From NCBI RefSeq assembly GCF_030818655.1, contig NZ_JAUTAN010000001.1, positions 2,356,001-2,420,000 of the forward strand: a DNA stretch of 64,000 nt, written 5' to 3'. The position numbers were made by a program, and so were the translations under genes. Position 1 is the first letter of the stretch, and the number at the start of each line of letters is the position of its first letter. A model generated the notes under the pieces. That model had not been told where the DNA came from. It did not search any database and was given only the letters and a program-made list of their open reading frames with translations. Source of the DNA: Nocardioides zeae. Its GTDB lineage: Bacteria > Actinomycetota > Actinomycetes > Propionibacteriales > Nocardioidaceae. Below, one piece after another: positions 1 to 9,970 of this stretch.

Positions 1-36
1 CCGCGGGGCATCCTCAATCCCGGGAAGGCGATCTGA
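1..36 (+). CDS. C-terminal end of an FAD-linked oxidase-like protein (partial)
   Basis: The first 36 bases read in frame 1 as PRGILNPGKAI followed by TGA. An ending of the form 'G-[IV]-LNPGK' is typical of FAD_binding_4/FAD-oxidase_C proteins such as alkyldihydroxyacetonephosphate synthase and D-lactate dehydrogenase relatives. Only eleven codons are present, so the family is a guess. The stop overlaps the 3' end of the convergent SDR gene by 23 bases. Confidence 0.4.
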   Translation, partial: PRGILNPGKAI

Positions 37-928
37 CCTCGGGCGCCGTCCGACCGCTGCTCCCGGCGCGGGCGGCCGCGGAGTCGGGAAAGGCCCGGTC
101 GGCGAGGGAGAAGGCGAGGTCGGTCAGCCGGGGGGCGACGACGTTGGCCAGCTCGAGCAACCGCGCCGAGAGCAGGTCCACGGTCACGGGGCGGTCCTCG
201 AGCGCCTTCACCACGGTCTCCGCCGCCTGCTCGGGCGTCAGGGCCCGCAGCCGCGCGTACGCCTCCGTGGGCGCGATCATCTCCGTGCGCACCAGCCCGA
301 ACCGCAGGTTGGTGAACGCCACGCCGTCGGCGTAGGTCTCCCGCCCGGCGATGCGTCCGAACACGTCGAGTGCGGCCTTGGAGGCGATGTACGCCGCGAA
401 CTTCGGGCTCTTCACCTGCACGCCCCACGTGACGACGTTGACGACGTGGCCGAAGCCCTGCGCCCGCATCGCCGGCAGGAGCCCCAGCGTCAGCCGCACC
501 GGCGCGAGGTAGTTGATCGCGATCGTCCGCTCGACGTCGTGGAAGCGGTCGTAGGTGAGCTCCAGCGACCGCCGGATCGAGCGGCCCGCGTTGTTGACGA
601 GGTGGTCGACGGGCCCGAACTCGGCGTGCACGCGCCGTACGAGCCGGTCGACGGCCTCCCCGTCGGTGAGGTCGACGGGGAAGCAGTACGCCGCGCCCCC
701 GGCCGCCTCGATCTCGGCGCGCACCCGGTCGAGCGCCTCGGCCCGGCGGGCGACGAGCAGGACGGTCGCGCCGCGCGCGGCGCACGCCCGGGCGGTGGCC
801 TCCCCGATGCCGGACGAGGCGCCGGTGACCATCACGGTGCGGCCGGCCAGCGGGCTGCGCGGGTCACCCTTCACCCTGCGGGCGAGACGACGGGCGCGGG
901 AGATCGGCGTGGTGAGGAGGAGCCCCAT
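14..928 (-). CDS. SDR family NAD(P)-dependent oxidoreductase
   Basis: A 304-residue short-chain dehydrogenase with a Rossmann fold. The cofactor motif TGASSGIG is at residues 35-42, the NNAG motif near 112-115, and the catalytic pair YIASK places Tyr180 and Lys184. The residue that is normally the catalytic Ser, about 13 positions before the Tyr, appears as Thr in a VVTWGV context. A basic N-terminal stretch of about 28 residues precedes the fold. The length and an unusually long C-terminal region resemble SDRs of lipid or steroid metabolism, but the substrate cannot be inferred. It lies 18 bases downstream of the aldo/keto reductase on the same strand, so the two may be co-transcribed. Confidence 0.85.
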   Translation of the reverse strand: MGLLLTTPISRARRLARRVKGDPRSPLAGRTVMVTGASSGIGEATARACAARGATVLLVARRAEALDRVRAEIEAAGGAAYCFPVDLTDGEAVDRLVRRVHAEFGPVDHLVNNAGRSIRRSLELTYDRFHDVERTIAINYLAPVRLTLGLLPAMRAQGFGHVVNVVTWGVQVKSPKFAAYIASKAALDVFGRIAGRETYADGVAFTNLRFGLVRTEMIAPTEAYARLRALTPEQAAETVVKALEDRPVTVDLLSARLLELANVVAPRLTDLAFSLADRAFPDSAAARAGSSGRTAPEVRSPSRD

Positions 929-946
929 GCCCCGACCCTAGAGACG

Positions 947-1894
947 TCAGCGCGCGGCGTCGAGGCGTCCGCGCTGCTCGTCGTCGAGCTCGAGGCGGGC
1001 CGCCGCGATCGCCTGGTCGAGCTGCTCCAGGGAGCTGACCCCGACGATCGGACGCGCGGCGGGCCGTCCGCCCAGCAGCCACGCGAGCACGACCTGGCCG
1101 GGCGCCACGCCCTGCTCGGCCGCGACCTCGGCGAGCGCGGCCAGGCGCCGCGTCGTGCCGGGGTGGTCGTAGGCCTCCGGGAACGGGCGGTCGGACCGGT
1201 CGTAGGAACCCTGGACGAGCGGGCTGTAGGCCCACAGCTCGAGGTCCGGGTGCTCGGCGAGGTAGTCGAGGGTCTCGTCGGTCGCGAAGCCGAAGCGGTG
1301 GTCCTTGCCGGGCACCTCGACGTCGGGACGGGGTCGCACGTAGGACGTGGTGAGCTGCAGCAGCGAGAAGGGCTCGACGCCCGTGGCCGCGGCGATCGCC
1401 CGGGCGCGCTCGACCCGCCAGGTCGGGTGGTTGGAGATGCCGAGCCGCCGGACACCGCCGTCGGCGACGAGACCGCCGAAGGTCGCGACGACCTCGTCGA
1501 GGGGCACCGACCGGTCCTCGAGGTGCGCCCAGTAGACGTCGACGACGTCCACCCCCAGCCGCTCCCGGCTGGCCTCGAACGAGCGGCGGACGACCTCGGG
1601 GGCGAGTCCCACGACGCCACGCGAGGGGTCACCCGGCACGACCGGCTCGGGACCCACCTTGGTCGCCAGCACGACCTGCTCGCGCACCCCGGGTCGGGCG
1701 CGGAGCCACCGGCCCAGGACCTCCTCGCTCTGCCCGCCGGCACCGGTGCCGCTGGCCCAGAACGCGTAGCAGTCGGCCGTGTCGAGGGTGCTGCCCCCCG
1801 CCTCCACGAAGCGGTCGAGGAGGGCGAACGCGGTGCGCTCGTCCGTCCGCGTGCCGAAGTACATGCACCCGAGCACCAGGTCTGCGACAGCCAT
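947..1894 (-). CDS. Aldo/keto reductase
   Basis: A 315-residue NADPH-dependent aldo/keto reductase-type TIM barrel. The catalytic tetrad is visible as Asp39 and Tyr43 (LDTADCYAFW), Lys79 (LATKVG) and His124 (YWAHLED). The C-terminal phosphate-binding region reads PIVGVSSLEQL. The frame stays open far upstream, so the start was chosen at the ATG giving MAVADLVLGC, which begins exactly at the first beta strand of the family. It lies 35 bases after the sensor kinase stop and 18 bases before the SDR gene. Probable substrates are carbonyl compounds; no specific role can be read. Confidence 0.85.
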   Translation of the reverse strand: MAVADLVLGCMYFGTRTDERTAFALLDRFVEAGGSTLDTADCYAFWASGTGAGGQSEEVLGRWLRARPGVREQVVLATKVGPEPVVPGDPSRGVVGLAPEVVRRSFEASRERLGVDVVDVYWAHLEDRSVPLDEVVATFGGLVADGGVRRLGISNHPTWRVERARAIAAATGVEPFSLLQLTTSYVRPRPDVEVPGKDHRFGFATDETLDYLAEHPDLELWAYSPLVQGSYDRSDRPFPEAYDHPGTTRRLAALAEVAAEQGVAPGQVVLAWLLGGRPAARPIVGVSSLEQLDQAIAAARLELDDEQRGRLDAAR

Positions 1895-1929
1895 GGACCC
1901 GATCGTGCCATCCGCCCCAGGAGCAGCCG

Positions 1930-3537
1930 TCAGACGAGCGGGGCGTCCCGCAGGTGCAGCTCGAACCGCGCGCCGTCGCCGGGCCCCGACTCCACCGCCA
2001 CGTGCCCCCGGTGCCGCTCGGCGGCCGCCTGCACGATCGCGAGCCCGATGCCGCTGCCCTGGATGGCCTGCGTGTGGGCGTGGGTGCCCCGGAAGAAGCG
2101 GTCGAAGATCTGCTCGCGCTCCTCCTCGGGGATCGAGACGCCGTCGTTGGCCACGGTCACGAGGGCGACCCCGTCGGCCTGCGTGACCTCGACCGTCACC
2201 TCCGCCCGCGCAAAGGTCAGCGCGTTGCGGACGAGGTGGCGCACGGCGCTGTGGAGCAGGGCCTCGTTGCCGACCAGCGTGGTCACCACCGTCACGGTCG
2301 TGCGCAGGGTCACGATCGACCCGTCGCCGACGTGGCGCGCCTGCTCGGCGGCGATCGCCCGGCACACGACGGCCTCGAGGTCGAGCGGCGCGCACGGGTA
2401 CGCCGACGGGTCCTCCAGCTGCGCCAGCACGACGATCCCGTCCACGAGGTCGGCGAGGCGCTCCGCGTTGCGGGTCGCCGTCTCGACGACCCTCTGCTGG
2501 GCCGGGGTCAGCTCACCGAGGTCGCCCTCGCGGAGCAGGTCGAGGCGGCCCAGCACGTTGGTCACCGGGGTGCGCAGCTCATGGCTCGTCGTCGCCACGA
2601 AGCGGCGCCGTGTCGCCTCGAGCGCCCGCACCTCCCGCTGCGCGCGCTGCTCCGCGTCGCGCCGCTGGTCACCGACCAGCGCCAGCGGGAAGGCCCAGGC
2701 CGCCGCGAGGGAGACGAAGACCGCGATCGCCCACGACCGCTCGAGGTCGTCGACGGACGAGTGCACGATGGCGAGGCTCGGCGTCTGCAGCGGGGGGCCG
2801 ACGATCCACACGACGAGGCCGAGCAGCGAGAGCACGACGAGCTCGGCCGAGGTGACGCGCATGCCGAACCTCAGTCCCGCCCAGCTGAGCGTGACGAGCA
2901 GCAGCGCCGCGACGACCGCCCCGTCGAGACCGGAGAGGACGCTGGTCGCGGCGGCGAGGCCCGCGAACGTCGCGACCTGCGCCGCGAGCTCGGCGCCGGA
3001 GAAACGGGTGTAGCGACGGTGGGAGCGCTCCAGCAGCAGCGGGCACCACACGAAGATGGCCACGGCGTTGCCGAGCCCCACGACCGCAGCCGACCGGACG
3101 TCCATGCCGCCGGTCTCGGCGACGAGCACGGTCACGAGGGCGACGAACGCCCCCGCCGCCACGGCGGCGACCGCCAGGACGTTGTGGGCGCGGACCGAGT
3201 CGATGGAGCGCACGCCCCCGGCCCGGAGGACGCCGGCGGCCACGACGGCCGCCGTCGCGCCCGCCGCGGCGATGAGGCAGGCCTCCAGCACGGGCGAGCC
3301 GACGAGCACCGCGCTGACGGCGATGTAGGTCGGGATCGCCACCAGGCCCAGCACCCGCCAGAGCCCCCGTGCCAGCGCCAGCACCGCGGTGCCGATCCCG
3401 ACGGAGAGCCAGATCGGGTTCACCCCGTAGACGCCGGACCCCACGGCCCACCGACCGACCGCGAGCAGCAGCACCGCGACGACGGCCAGCACCCACGCCG
3501 AGCGGTCGAGCGCCGCCCACCTGCTCTCAGCCCGCAT
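1930..3537 (-). CDS. Membrane sensor histidine kinase (MASE1-like N-terminus)
   Basis: A 535-residue protein. About eight hydrophobic segments fill residues 15-290 (MASE1-like integral membrane sensor). A HisKA domain follows with the H-box SHELRTPV (phospho-acceptor His319), then a HATPase domain with N-box residues RHLVRNAL and the G-box GSGIGLAIV near the C-terminus. It would autophosphorylate at the membrane and pass phosphate to a response regulator, but none is encoded nearby. Its ATG overlaps the stop of the upstream PAS kinase by 11 bases, which suggests translational coupling and a joint function of the two kinases. The signal sensed is unknown. Confidence 0.85.
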   Translation of the reverse strand: MRAESRWAALDRSAWVLAVVAVLLLAVGRWAVGSGVYGVNPIWLSVGIGTAVLALARGLWRVLGLVAIPTYIAVSAVLVGSPVLEACLIAAAGATAAVVAAGVLRAGGVRSIDSVRAHNVLAVAAVAAGAFVALVTVLVAETGGMDVRSAAVVGLGNAVAIFVWCPLLLERSHRRYTRFSGAELAAQVATFAGLAAATSVLSGLDGAVVAALLLVTLSWAGLRFGMRVTSAELVVLSLLGLVVWIVGPPLQTPSLAIVHSSVDDLERSWAIAVFVSLAAAWAFPLALVGDQRRDAEQRAQREVRALEATRRRFVATTSHELRTPVTNVLGRLDLLREGDLGELTPAQQRVVETATRNAERLADLVDGIVVLAQLEDPSAYPCAPLDLEAVVCRAIAAEQARHVGDGSIVTLRTTVTVVTTLVGNEALLHSAVRHLVRNALTFARAEVTVEVTQADGVALVTVANDGVSIPEEEREQIFDRFFRGTHAHTQAIQGSGIGLAIVQAAAERHRGHVAVESGPGDGARFELHLRDAPLV

Positions 3538-4927
3538 GGCTCAGCAGGACCTCGACGGTCGTCCCCTGCCCCGGCGTGCTGACGATCGAGACGTCGCCGC
3601 CGTTGGCCTCCACGAGGTGCCGGACGCTGGCGAGGCCGTCCCCGTGGCCGCCGTCGCCGTCGTCGGCGAGCCGGCCGCGCCGCCCGAGGTCGAAGATGGT
3701 GGGCAGGTCGTCGGGGTGGATGCCCCGCCCCGCGTCCGAGACCGCGATCCGCACCGCGGCGCCGTCCTCGTCGCGCACCCGCACGTCGACGTCGCCGTCG
3801 GAGTAGCGCAGCGCGTTGCTCACCAGGTTGGCCAGCACCCGCTCGAGGTCGAGGGGGTCGACGCGCGCCGTGACCTCGGGGACGTCGGTGCGCACGCGGG
3901 AGACGTCGTGGGTGACGGCCAGGTCGTCGAGCGCCTGGCCCAGCGCCGTGCCCACGACGGTCGCAGCCGCGCGGCGCACGCGCTCGCGGGTGGTGCCGGT
4001 CGCGTCGGCGTCGGCCTCGGCGATCGCCACCGTGTGCATCAGCTCGTCGAGCATCGTGGAGAGCCGACCCAGCGCGACCCCGGACCGGCGGAGGAACTCG
4101 ACGGGGTCGGCGCCGCCGCCACCGTCGTCGGCGAGGGCCTCGGCGGCCAGCGCGACGTAGCCGCGGGCCGCGGCGAGCGGGTTGCGGAGGTCGTGCCCGA
4201 GCGCACGGTAGATGCGCTGCGTCTCCATGGCCCGCGCCTTCTGGGCGGTGAGGTCGCGCGTCACCTTGAGGAAGCCCACCACCTGCCCGCTCGGGTCGTG
4301 GAGCGCGTTGATCGCGATCTCGCCCCAGAAGCGGGCGCCGTCGGCGCGCACGCGCCAGCCGACGTCACGGGCGAGCCCCTCGCGCCGCGCGCCGGTCAGC
4401 AGGTGCTCCGGCCGCCCCTCCCGCCGGTCCTCGTCGGTGTAGAACACCGAGAAGTGGCGCCCGACGATCTCGTGCGCCGCATAGCCCTTCACCCGGGCGG
4501 CGCCGAGGCTCCACGACCGCACGACGCCGCGTTCGTCCAGGCGCACCACCGCGTGGCCGACCACCTGCTCCAGCAGCTCGGCGTCGGACTGCACGCCCGC
4601 CGGCTCCGCCGGGCGCGTGACCGCCGCGCGGTGCACCTCGACGAGCGTGGAGCCGCCCTCGGCGTCGAGGAGCAGGTGGAGGGTCGTCGTCAGCCGCACC
4701 TCCCCGCCGTGCGCACGCGACGCCGTGTGCGTGTACGTCGCGCGGCCCGTCGCCAGCGCCGCCGCACAGGCGCGGCGGAAGTCCTGCTCGGCCGGCGAGC
4801 CCGTCGGCCGCAGGGGCGACACGGCACCGACCGCCTCCTCCGCCGTGAACCCGGTGAGCCGCGCGATGCTGGCGCCCCAGGAGACCACGACGCCGTCCGG
4901 CCGTGTCACGACCACTGCCTCGATCAC
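3527..4927 (-). CDS. PAS-domain sensor histidine kinase
   Basis: About 466 residues. A first PAS-like module covers roughly residues 1-105 and a second PAS/PAC module residues 125-250, ending VGFLKVTRDLT. The dimerisation/phospho-acceptor box is HDLRNPLAAARGY, and the HATPase domain has LANLVSNALRYSDG and a DAGRGI motif. There is no transmembrane segment, so it is probably a cytoplasmic sensor. The frame is open well into pdxH. I chose the GTG giving a protein that begins MIEAVVVTRPDG at the first PAS strand; no good ribosome binding site decides it. It is translationally coupled to the downstream membrane kinase. Confidence 0.8.
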   Translation of the reverse strand: MIEAVVVTRPDGVVVSWGASIARLTGFTAEEAVGAVSPLRPTGSPAEQDFRRACAAALATGRATYTHTASRAHGGEVRLTTTLHLLLDAEGGSTLVEVHRAAVTRPAEPAGVQSDAELLEQVVGHAVVRLDERGVVRSWSLGAARVKGYAAHEIVGRHFSVFYTDEDRREGRPEHLLTGARREGLARDVGWRVRADGARFWGEIAINALHDPSGQVVGFLKVTRDLTAQKARAMETQRIYRALGHDLRNPLAAARGYVALAAEALADDGGGGADPVEFLRRSGVALGRLSTMLDELMHTVAIAEADADATGTTRERVRRAAATVVGTALGQALDDLAVTHDVSRVRTDVPEVTARVDPLDLERVLANLVSNALRYSDGDVDVRVRDEDGAAVRIAVSDAGRGIHPDDLPTIFDLGRRGRLADDGDGGHGDGLASVRHLVEANGGDVSIVSTPGQGTTVEVLLSHAG

Positions 4928-4968
4928 GAGGAGAAGGGAACCACGCCGGGGCGTGCGAGGAGGCTTTA

Positions 4969-5628
4969 TCAGGGGGCCAGGCGCACGACCCGCCAGTCCG
5001 CCCCCGAGCGCCGGTAGACCAGGCGGTCGTGGAGCCGGCTCGGCCGTCCCTGCCAGAACTCCACGACGTCCGGCACCACGCGGTAGCCGCCCCACGTCGG
5101 CGGGACCGGCACCTCGGCGTCGTCCCCGAAGCGCGCGTCGGCCGCGTCGTACGCCGCGGTCAGGTCGTCGCGGGAACCGACCTCCCGGGACTGCGGCGAG
5201 GCCCAGGCACCGAGGCGGGAGCCGCGGGGGCGCCGCGCGAAGTACGCCGCGACGTCGGTGTCGTCCAGGGGCACGGCCCGCCCCTCGACACGCACCTGCC
5301 GCTCGAGCGGGTGCCAGGGGAACAGGAGCGCGCAGCGGGGCTCGGCCGCGAGCGCGACGCCCTTCCGCGAGGCGGTGTTGGTGAAGAAGCGGAACCCGTC
5401 CGGCCCGAAGCCCTTGAGCAGCACCACGCGGCTCGACGGGGCCCCGTCGGGGTCGACGGTGGCGACCACCATCGCGTTGGGCTCGTGGACGCCGGCGGCG
5501 GTCACCTCGTCGTACCAGCGTGCGAAGGTCGCGAACGGGTCGGCAGCGAGGTCGGCCTCGTCGAGACCGCCACGGGCGTACTCCTCCCGGAGGTCGGCGA
5601 GGTCGCGGTCCGGCAGCGCTGCGCTCAT
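4969..5628 (-). CDS. pdxH: Pyridoxamine 5'-phosphate oxidase
   Basis: A 219-residue FMN enzyme that oxidises pyridoxamine or pyridoxine 5'-phosphate to pyridoxal 5'-phosphate. It starts with the typical LREEYARGGLDE helix. FMN-binding residues are in SRVVLLKGF and FFTNTASRKG. The family signature near the C-terminus is VEFWQGRPSRLHDR, and the protein ends in the usual RLAP. Length is normal. It is divergent from the citrate synthase across 121 bases that must hold both promoters. The adjacent serC and citrate synthase make this a general central-metabolism neighbourhood rather than a PLP operon. Confidence 0.95.
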   Translation of the reverse strand: MSAALPDRDLADLREEYARGGLDEADLAADPFATFARWYDEVTAAGVHEPNAMVVATVDPDGAPSSRVVLLKGFGPDGFRFFTNTASRKGVALAAEPRCALLFPWHPLERQVRVEGRAVPLDDTDVAAYFARRPRGSRLGAWASPQSREVGSRDDLTAAYDAADARFGDDAEVPVPPTWGGYRVVPDVVEFWQGRPSRLHDRLVYRRSGADWRVVRLAP

Positions 5629-5749
5629 GCTCCCGGACGCTACCGCGACCGTCCATCGGACGCCCCCGTGGCGACCGCTCGGTAACCCCGGGCAGAATGC
5701 GTCGGTGGTGCGCCGTGCGCGCGCCCCTCACCGACGAGAAGGAGCCCTC

Positions 5750-6854
5750 ATGACCGAGGTCCACCACGGCCTGGAAGGCGTCGTCGCCTTCGAGACGCAG
5801 ATCGCCGAGCCCGACAAGGAGGGATCGGCGCTGCGCTACCGCGGTGTCGACATCGAGGACATCGTCGGGCGCGTGCCCTTCGAGAACGTCTGGGGCCTCC
5901 TCATCGACGGGGCCTACACGCCGGGCCTCGCCCCCGCGGAGCCCTACAACCTCCCCGTCCACACCGGCGACGTGCGCGTCGACGTGCAGGCCGCGATCGC
6001 GATGCTCGCGCCGGCGCTCGGCTTCCGCCAGACCTACGACATCACCGACGAGCAGGCCCGCGAGGACATCGGCCGCCTCGCCGTCATGGTGCTGTCCTAC
6101 GCCGCGCAGTCGGCGCGCGGCCTCCACCAGCCGGTGGTGCCGCAGAAGATCGTCGACGAGGGCGCGACCCTCGCCGAGAAGTTCCTCATCCGTTGGAAGG
6201 GCGAGGCCGACCCCAAGCACGTCAAGGCCATCGACGCCTACTGGTCGAGCGCGGCGGAGCACGGCATGAACGCCTCGACGTTCACCGCCCGCGTCATCAC
6301 CTCGACCGGCGCCGACGTGGCGGCCGCGTTCTCCGGGGCCATCGGCGCCATGAGCGGCCCGCTCCACGGCGGTGCGCCCTCCCGCGTGCTCGGCATGATC
6401 GAGGAGGTCGAGCAGCGCGGCGACGCGCGGGCCTACGTCAAGGAGCTCCTCGACAACGGCGAGCGCCTCATGGGCTTCGGCCACCGCGTCTACCGCGCCG
6501 AGGACCCCCGGGCCCGGGGTGCTGCGCCGCACCGCGCGCGAGCTCGACGCGCCGCGCTACCAGGTCGCCGAGGCGCTGGAGCAGGCCGCGCTGGCGGAGC
6601 TGCGGGAGCGCCGTCCCGACCGCGTGCTCGAGACCAACGTCGAGTTCTGGGCCGCCATCGTGCTCGACTTCGCCGAGGTACCGGCCCCGATGTTCACGTC
6701 GATGTTCACCTGCGCCCGCACCGGCGGCTGGTCGGCGCACATCCTCGAGCAGAAGCGCACGGGTCGCCTGATCCGCCCGTCCGCCGTCTACACCGGCCCG
6801 GGCGAGCGCCCGGCCTCCGCCGTCGAGGGCTGGGACGACGCCTGGGGGAAGTGA
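5750..6854 (+). pseudogene. Citrate synthase 2 with a one-base frameshift
   Basis: The start ATG has a good AAGGAG box. The N-terminal part reads continuously to about residue 256 (MTEVHHGLEGVVAFETQIAEPD onward). The rest of the protein continues in the next frame, from RVLRRTARELDAP to ...DDAWGK and a stop at 6854. Joining the frames by dropping one G of the GGGG run at 6516-6519 restores a normal 367-residue enzyme. Catalytic His206 (GPLHGG) and His245 (GFGHRVY) lie before the break. The third catalytic position, usually Asp, falls in NVEFWAA and is Glu, as I expect for this actinobacterial subfamily. The enzyme condenses oxaloacetate with acetyl-CoA, or propionyl-CoA in methylcitrate variants. 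Whether the shift is real or a homopolymer error cannot be told from one sequence. Confidence 0.85.
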
Positions 6855-6885
6855 CCCCCCGCTCGTCCCCGGCGACGAGGGACCG

Positions 6886-6917
6886 ACGGCCTCACCGGTA
6901 CCAGCCGGTGAGGCCGT
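6886..6917. terminator. Bidirectional hairpin between convergent genes
   Basis: A perfect 13-bp stem (arm ACGGCCTCACCGG and its complement) with a six-base loop sits just after the citrate synthase stop. It overlaps the last codons of the convergent secreted-protein gene, so one element could terminate both transcripts. Neither side has a strong U-run. Confidence 0.6.
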
Positions 6918-7512
6918 TGGCCCCGTCCCAGCTGAGCGAGATGTGCACGTGGTCCACGTGGCGCAGCGTCGGCGAGCAGGTGGCGACCGACGAGCACGAG
7001 GCGTGGAGGTAGGGCCGCGGCTCGAAGCCGTTCCACGCCGCCCAGATGCGGTCGTTCCAGATGAAGTACATGATCCCCTGCATGCGGGCCCGCGCGTCGG
7101 TGTGGCCGTTGACCGTCGCCGTCACCTCGTTGAAGAAGCGGTAGAACTGCTGGCGCTGCTGCGCGTTGCGCGCGTCGATCGCCCAGTCGACGGCCCGGCT
7201 CTCCTTGTGCTCCGACTGCCCGCCCTGGTTGCAGGGCCGCGTGATGCCGATGATCCGACCGCCGTAGCGCGCCTTCAGCTGGTCCACGAACGCCCGGGTG
7301 CCCTTGCGCACGACGACCGTGCAGGCGGTCTGTGGCTCGTACCGCGCGTAGGGGTCGATCTGGGCCGCCGCGGCCCCGGCCGCCACCAGCGGCACGCCGG
7401 GCGTCGCGGCCCGGGCCGTCTGGGTGTCGATGCCGGCGACCAGCGCGGCGAGCGCCAGCACGGCGCCGAGGAAGGTGAGCAGCGCCGAGCGGCGCGGGGC
7501 GAGCGTTGCCAT
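6892..7512 (-). CDS. Secreted M15-like / ARB_07466-type C-terminal domain protein
   Basis: A 206-residue protein with a Sec signal peptide (residues 1-36, hydrophobic core ALLTFLGAVLALAALVAG, cleavage near ARA-A). The mature domain contains SEHKESRAVDWAID and, near the C-terminus, HVDHVHISLSW. These His/Asp patterns resemble zinc ligands of the Hedgehog/D-Ala-D-Ala-peptidase (M15) fold and of the related actinobacterial domain that often follows NlpC/P60 or lytic domains. A cysteine pair (TACTVV and RPCNQG) and a CSSVATC pair suggest disulfides. Action on the cell wall is plausible, but catalysis is not proven. The transcription hairpin lies inside its last codons. Confidence 0.75.
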   Translation of the reverse strand: MATLAPRRSALLTFLGAVLALAALVAGIDTQTARAATPGVPLVAAGAAAAQIDPYARYEPQTACTVVVRKGTRAFVDQLKARYGGRIIGITRPCNQGGQSEHKESRAVDWAIDARNAQQRQQFYRFFNEVTATVNGHTDARARMQGIMYFIWNDRIWAAWNGFEPRPYLHASCSSVATCSPTLRHVDHVHISLSWDGANGLTGWYR

Positions 7513-7566
7513 GGGAACCTCCGAGTTCGTCCGGGGTCACGTTCGGCGGCCACGCCCGCCACCTGA

Positions 7567-7582
7567 GCACCCCTTCGGGTGC
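7567..7582 (-). terminator. Short hairpin downstream of the ASCH-like gene
   Basis: GCACCC and GGGTGC form a 6-bp stem with a CTTC loop, 28 bases past the stop of the leftward gene ending at 7610. The stem is short and no U-run follows, so it is a weak terminator candidate. Confidence 0.3.
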
Positions 7583-7609
7583 AATCCGGGCGCCGTCACC
7601 CGGGCGGCG

Positions 7610-8227
7610 TCACCCGAGCGGCGGCGGCTCCGGCACCGGCCGCGTCGTCGCGGCGAGGTACGCCGCGCCCCGGGGCGACACGGCGTACCCGACGTCGAAG
7701 CTCTCGGTCAGCCCCAGGTTCTTCAGCTTCCGGACGTCGATCTTGAAGGGGTCGCGCTCGCGGCCGACGGCCGCGGCGAGGTCGGGCGCCCGCCGGTGCG
7801 GGTGCGCGCGGACGAGCGCGAGGGTGAGCATCGTCCACGGTCCGTGGCTGCTGGCCCGGTCGAGACGCTCGAGGCGCCGGTCGAGGTCGGCGACGTCCTC
7901 GGGCGCGAGGTCCGTGGCGTTGCGCAGCGCGATGCGCGGGTCCTCCCCCGCCCACTCCAGCCCGATGCGGTAGACCCGGTCGTCGCCGTCGTCGGCCGGG
8001 GGCCGCAGGCGGCGGCGCAGCTCGTCGGGCGTCGCGAAGCCGGCGGCCGCGGCGTCGGCCGCGTCGACCGCGTGCTCGTCGACCACGTCGACGCTGGTCA
8101 CGCGCACGACGCCGGCGACCGTGCGGAACTCCGACCCGACGCCCACGTCCGGCCGCCGCCACCGCCGGAACGCGAGCGACACGGAACCGTCGGCGACGCC
8201 GTGGGCGACCTTCGGGGGCAGCAGCAC
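7610..8227 (-). CDS. ASCH/PUA-like domain protein
   Basis: About 205 residues. The N-terminal 90 residues (LLPPKVAHGVADGSVSLAFRRW, then a conserved VGSEFRTVAGVVRVTSVDVV) look like an ASCH/PUA-type barrel, a fold used for binding RNA or modified nucleotides. The rest is a helical region ending in a winged-helix-like stretch (KLKNLGLTESFDVGYAVSPRGAAYLA). The start was set at a GTG at the beginning of the ASCH-like domain, because the nearest ATG is out of frame. It is 26 bases downstream of the GNAT gene and probably co-transcribed with it. No specific function can be assigned. Confidence 0.65.
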   Translation of the reverse strand: MLLPPKVAHGVADGSVSLAFRRWRRPDVGVGSEFRTVAGVVRVTSVDVVDEHAVDAADAAAAGFATPDELRRRLRPPADDGDDRVYRIGLEWAGEDPRIALRNATDLAPEDVADLDRRLERLDRASSHGPWTMLTLALVRAHPHRRAPDLAAAVGRERDPFKIDVRKLKNLGLTESFDVGYAVSPRGAAYLAATTRPVPEPPPLG

Positions 8228-8253
8228 GCCCCCATTCTGCGTCGCGGGCGGCC

Positions 8254-9955
<1,702 letters not shown>

Positions 9956-9970
9956 GCTCGCCCCCGGTCG

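Noticed and set aside
446..3013. An 855-codon plus-strand frame over the SDR, reductase and kinase genes.
   Set aside because: It covers three well-supported minus-strand genes and has low-complexity Arg/Gly/Ala composition.
6510..6525. Programmed ribosomal frameshifting in citrate synthase.
   Set aside because: No slippery heptamer with stimulatory structure, and the family is not known to use it; an extra base is simpler.
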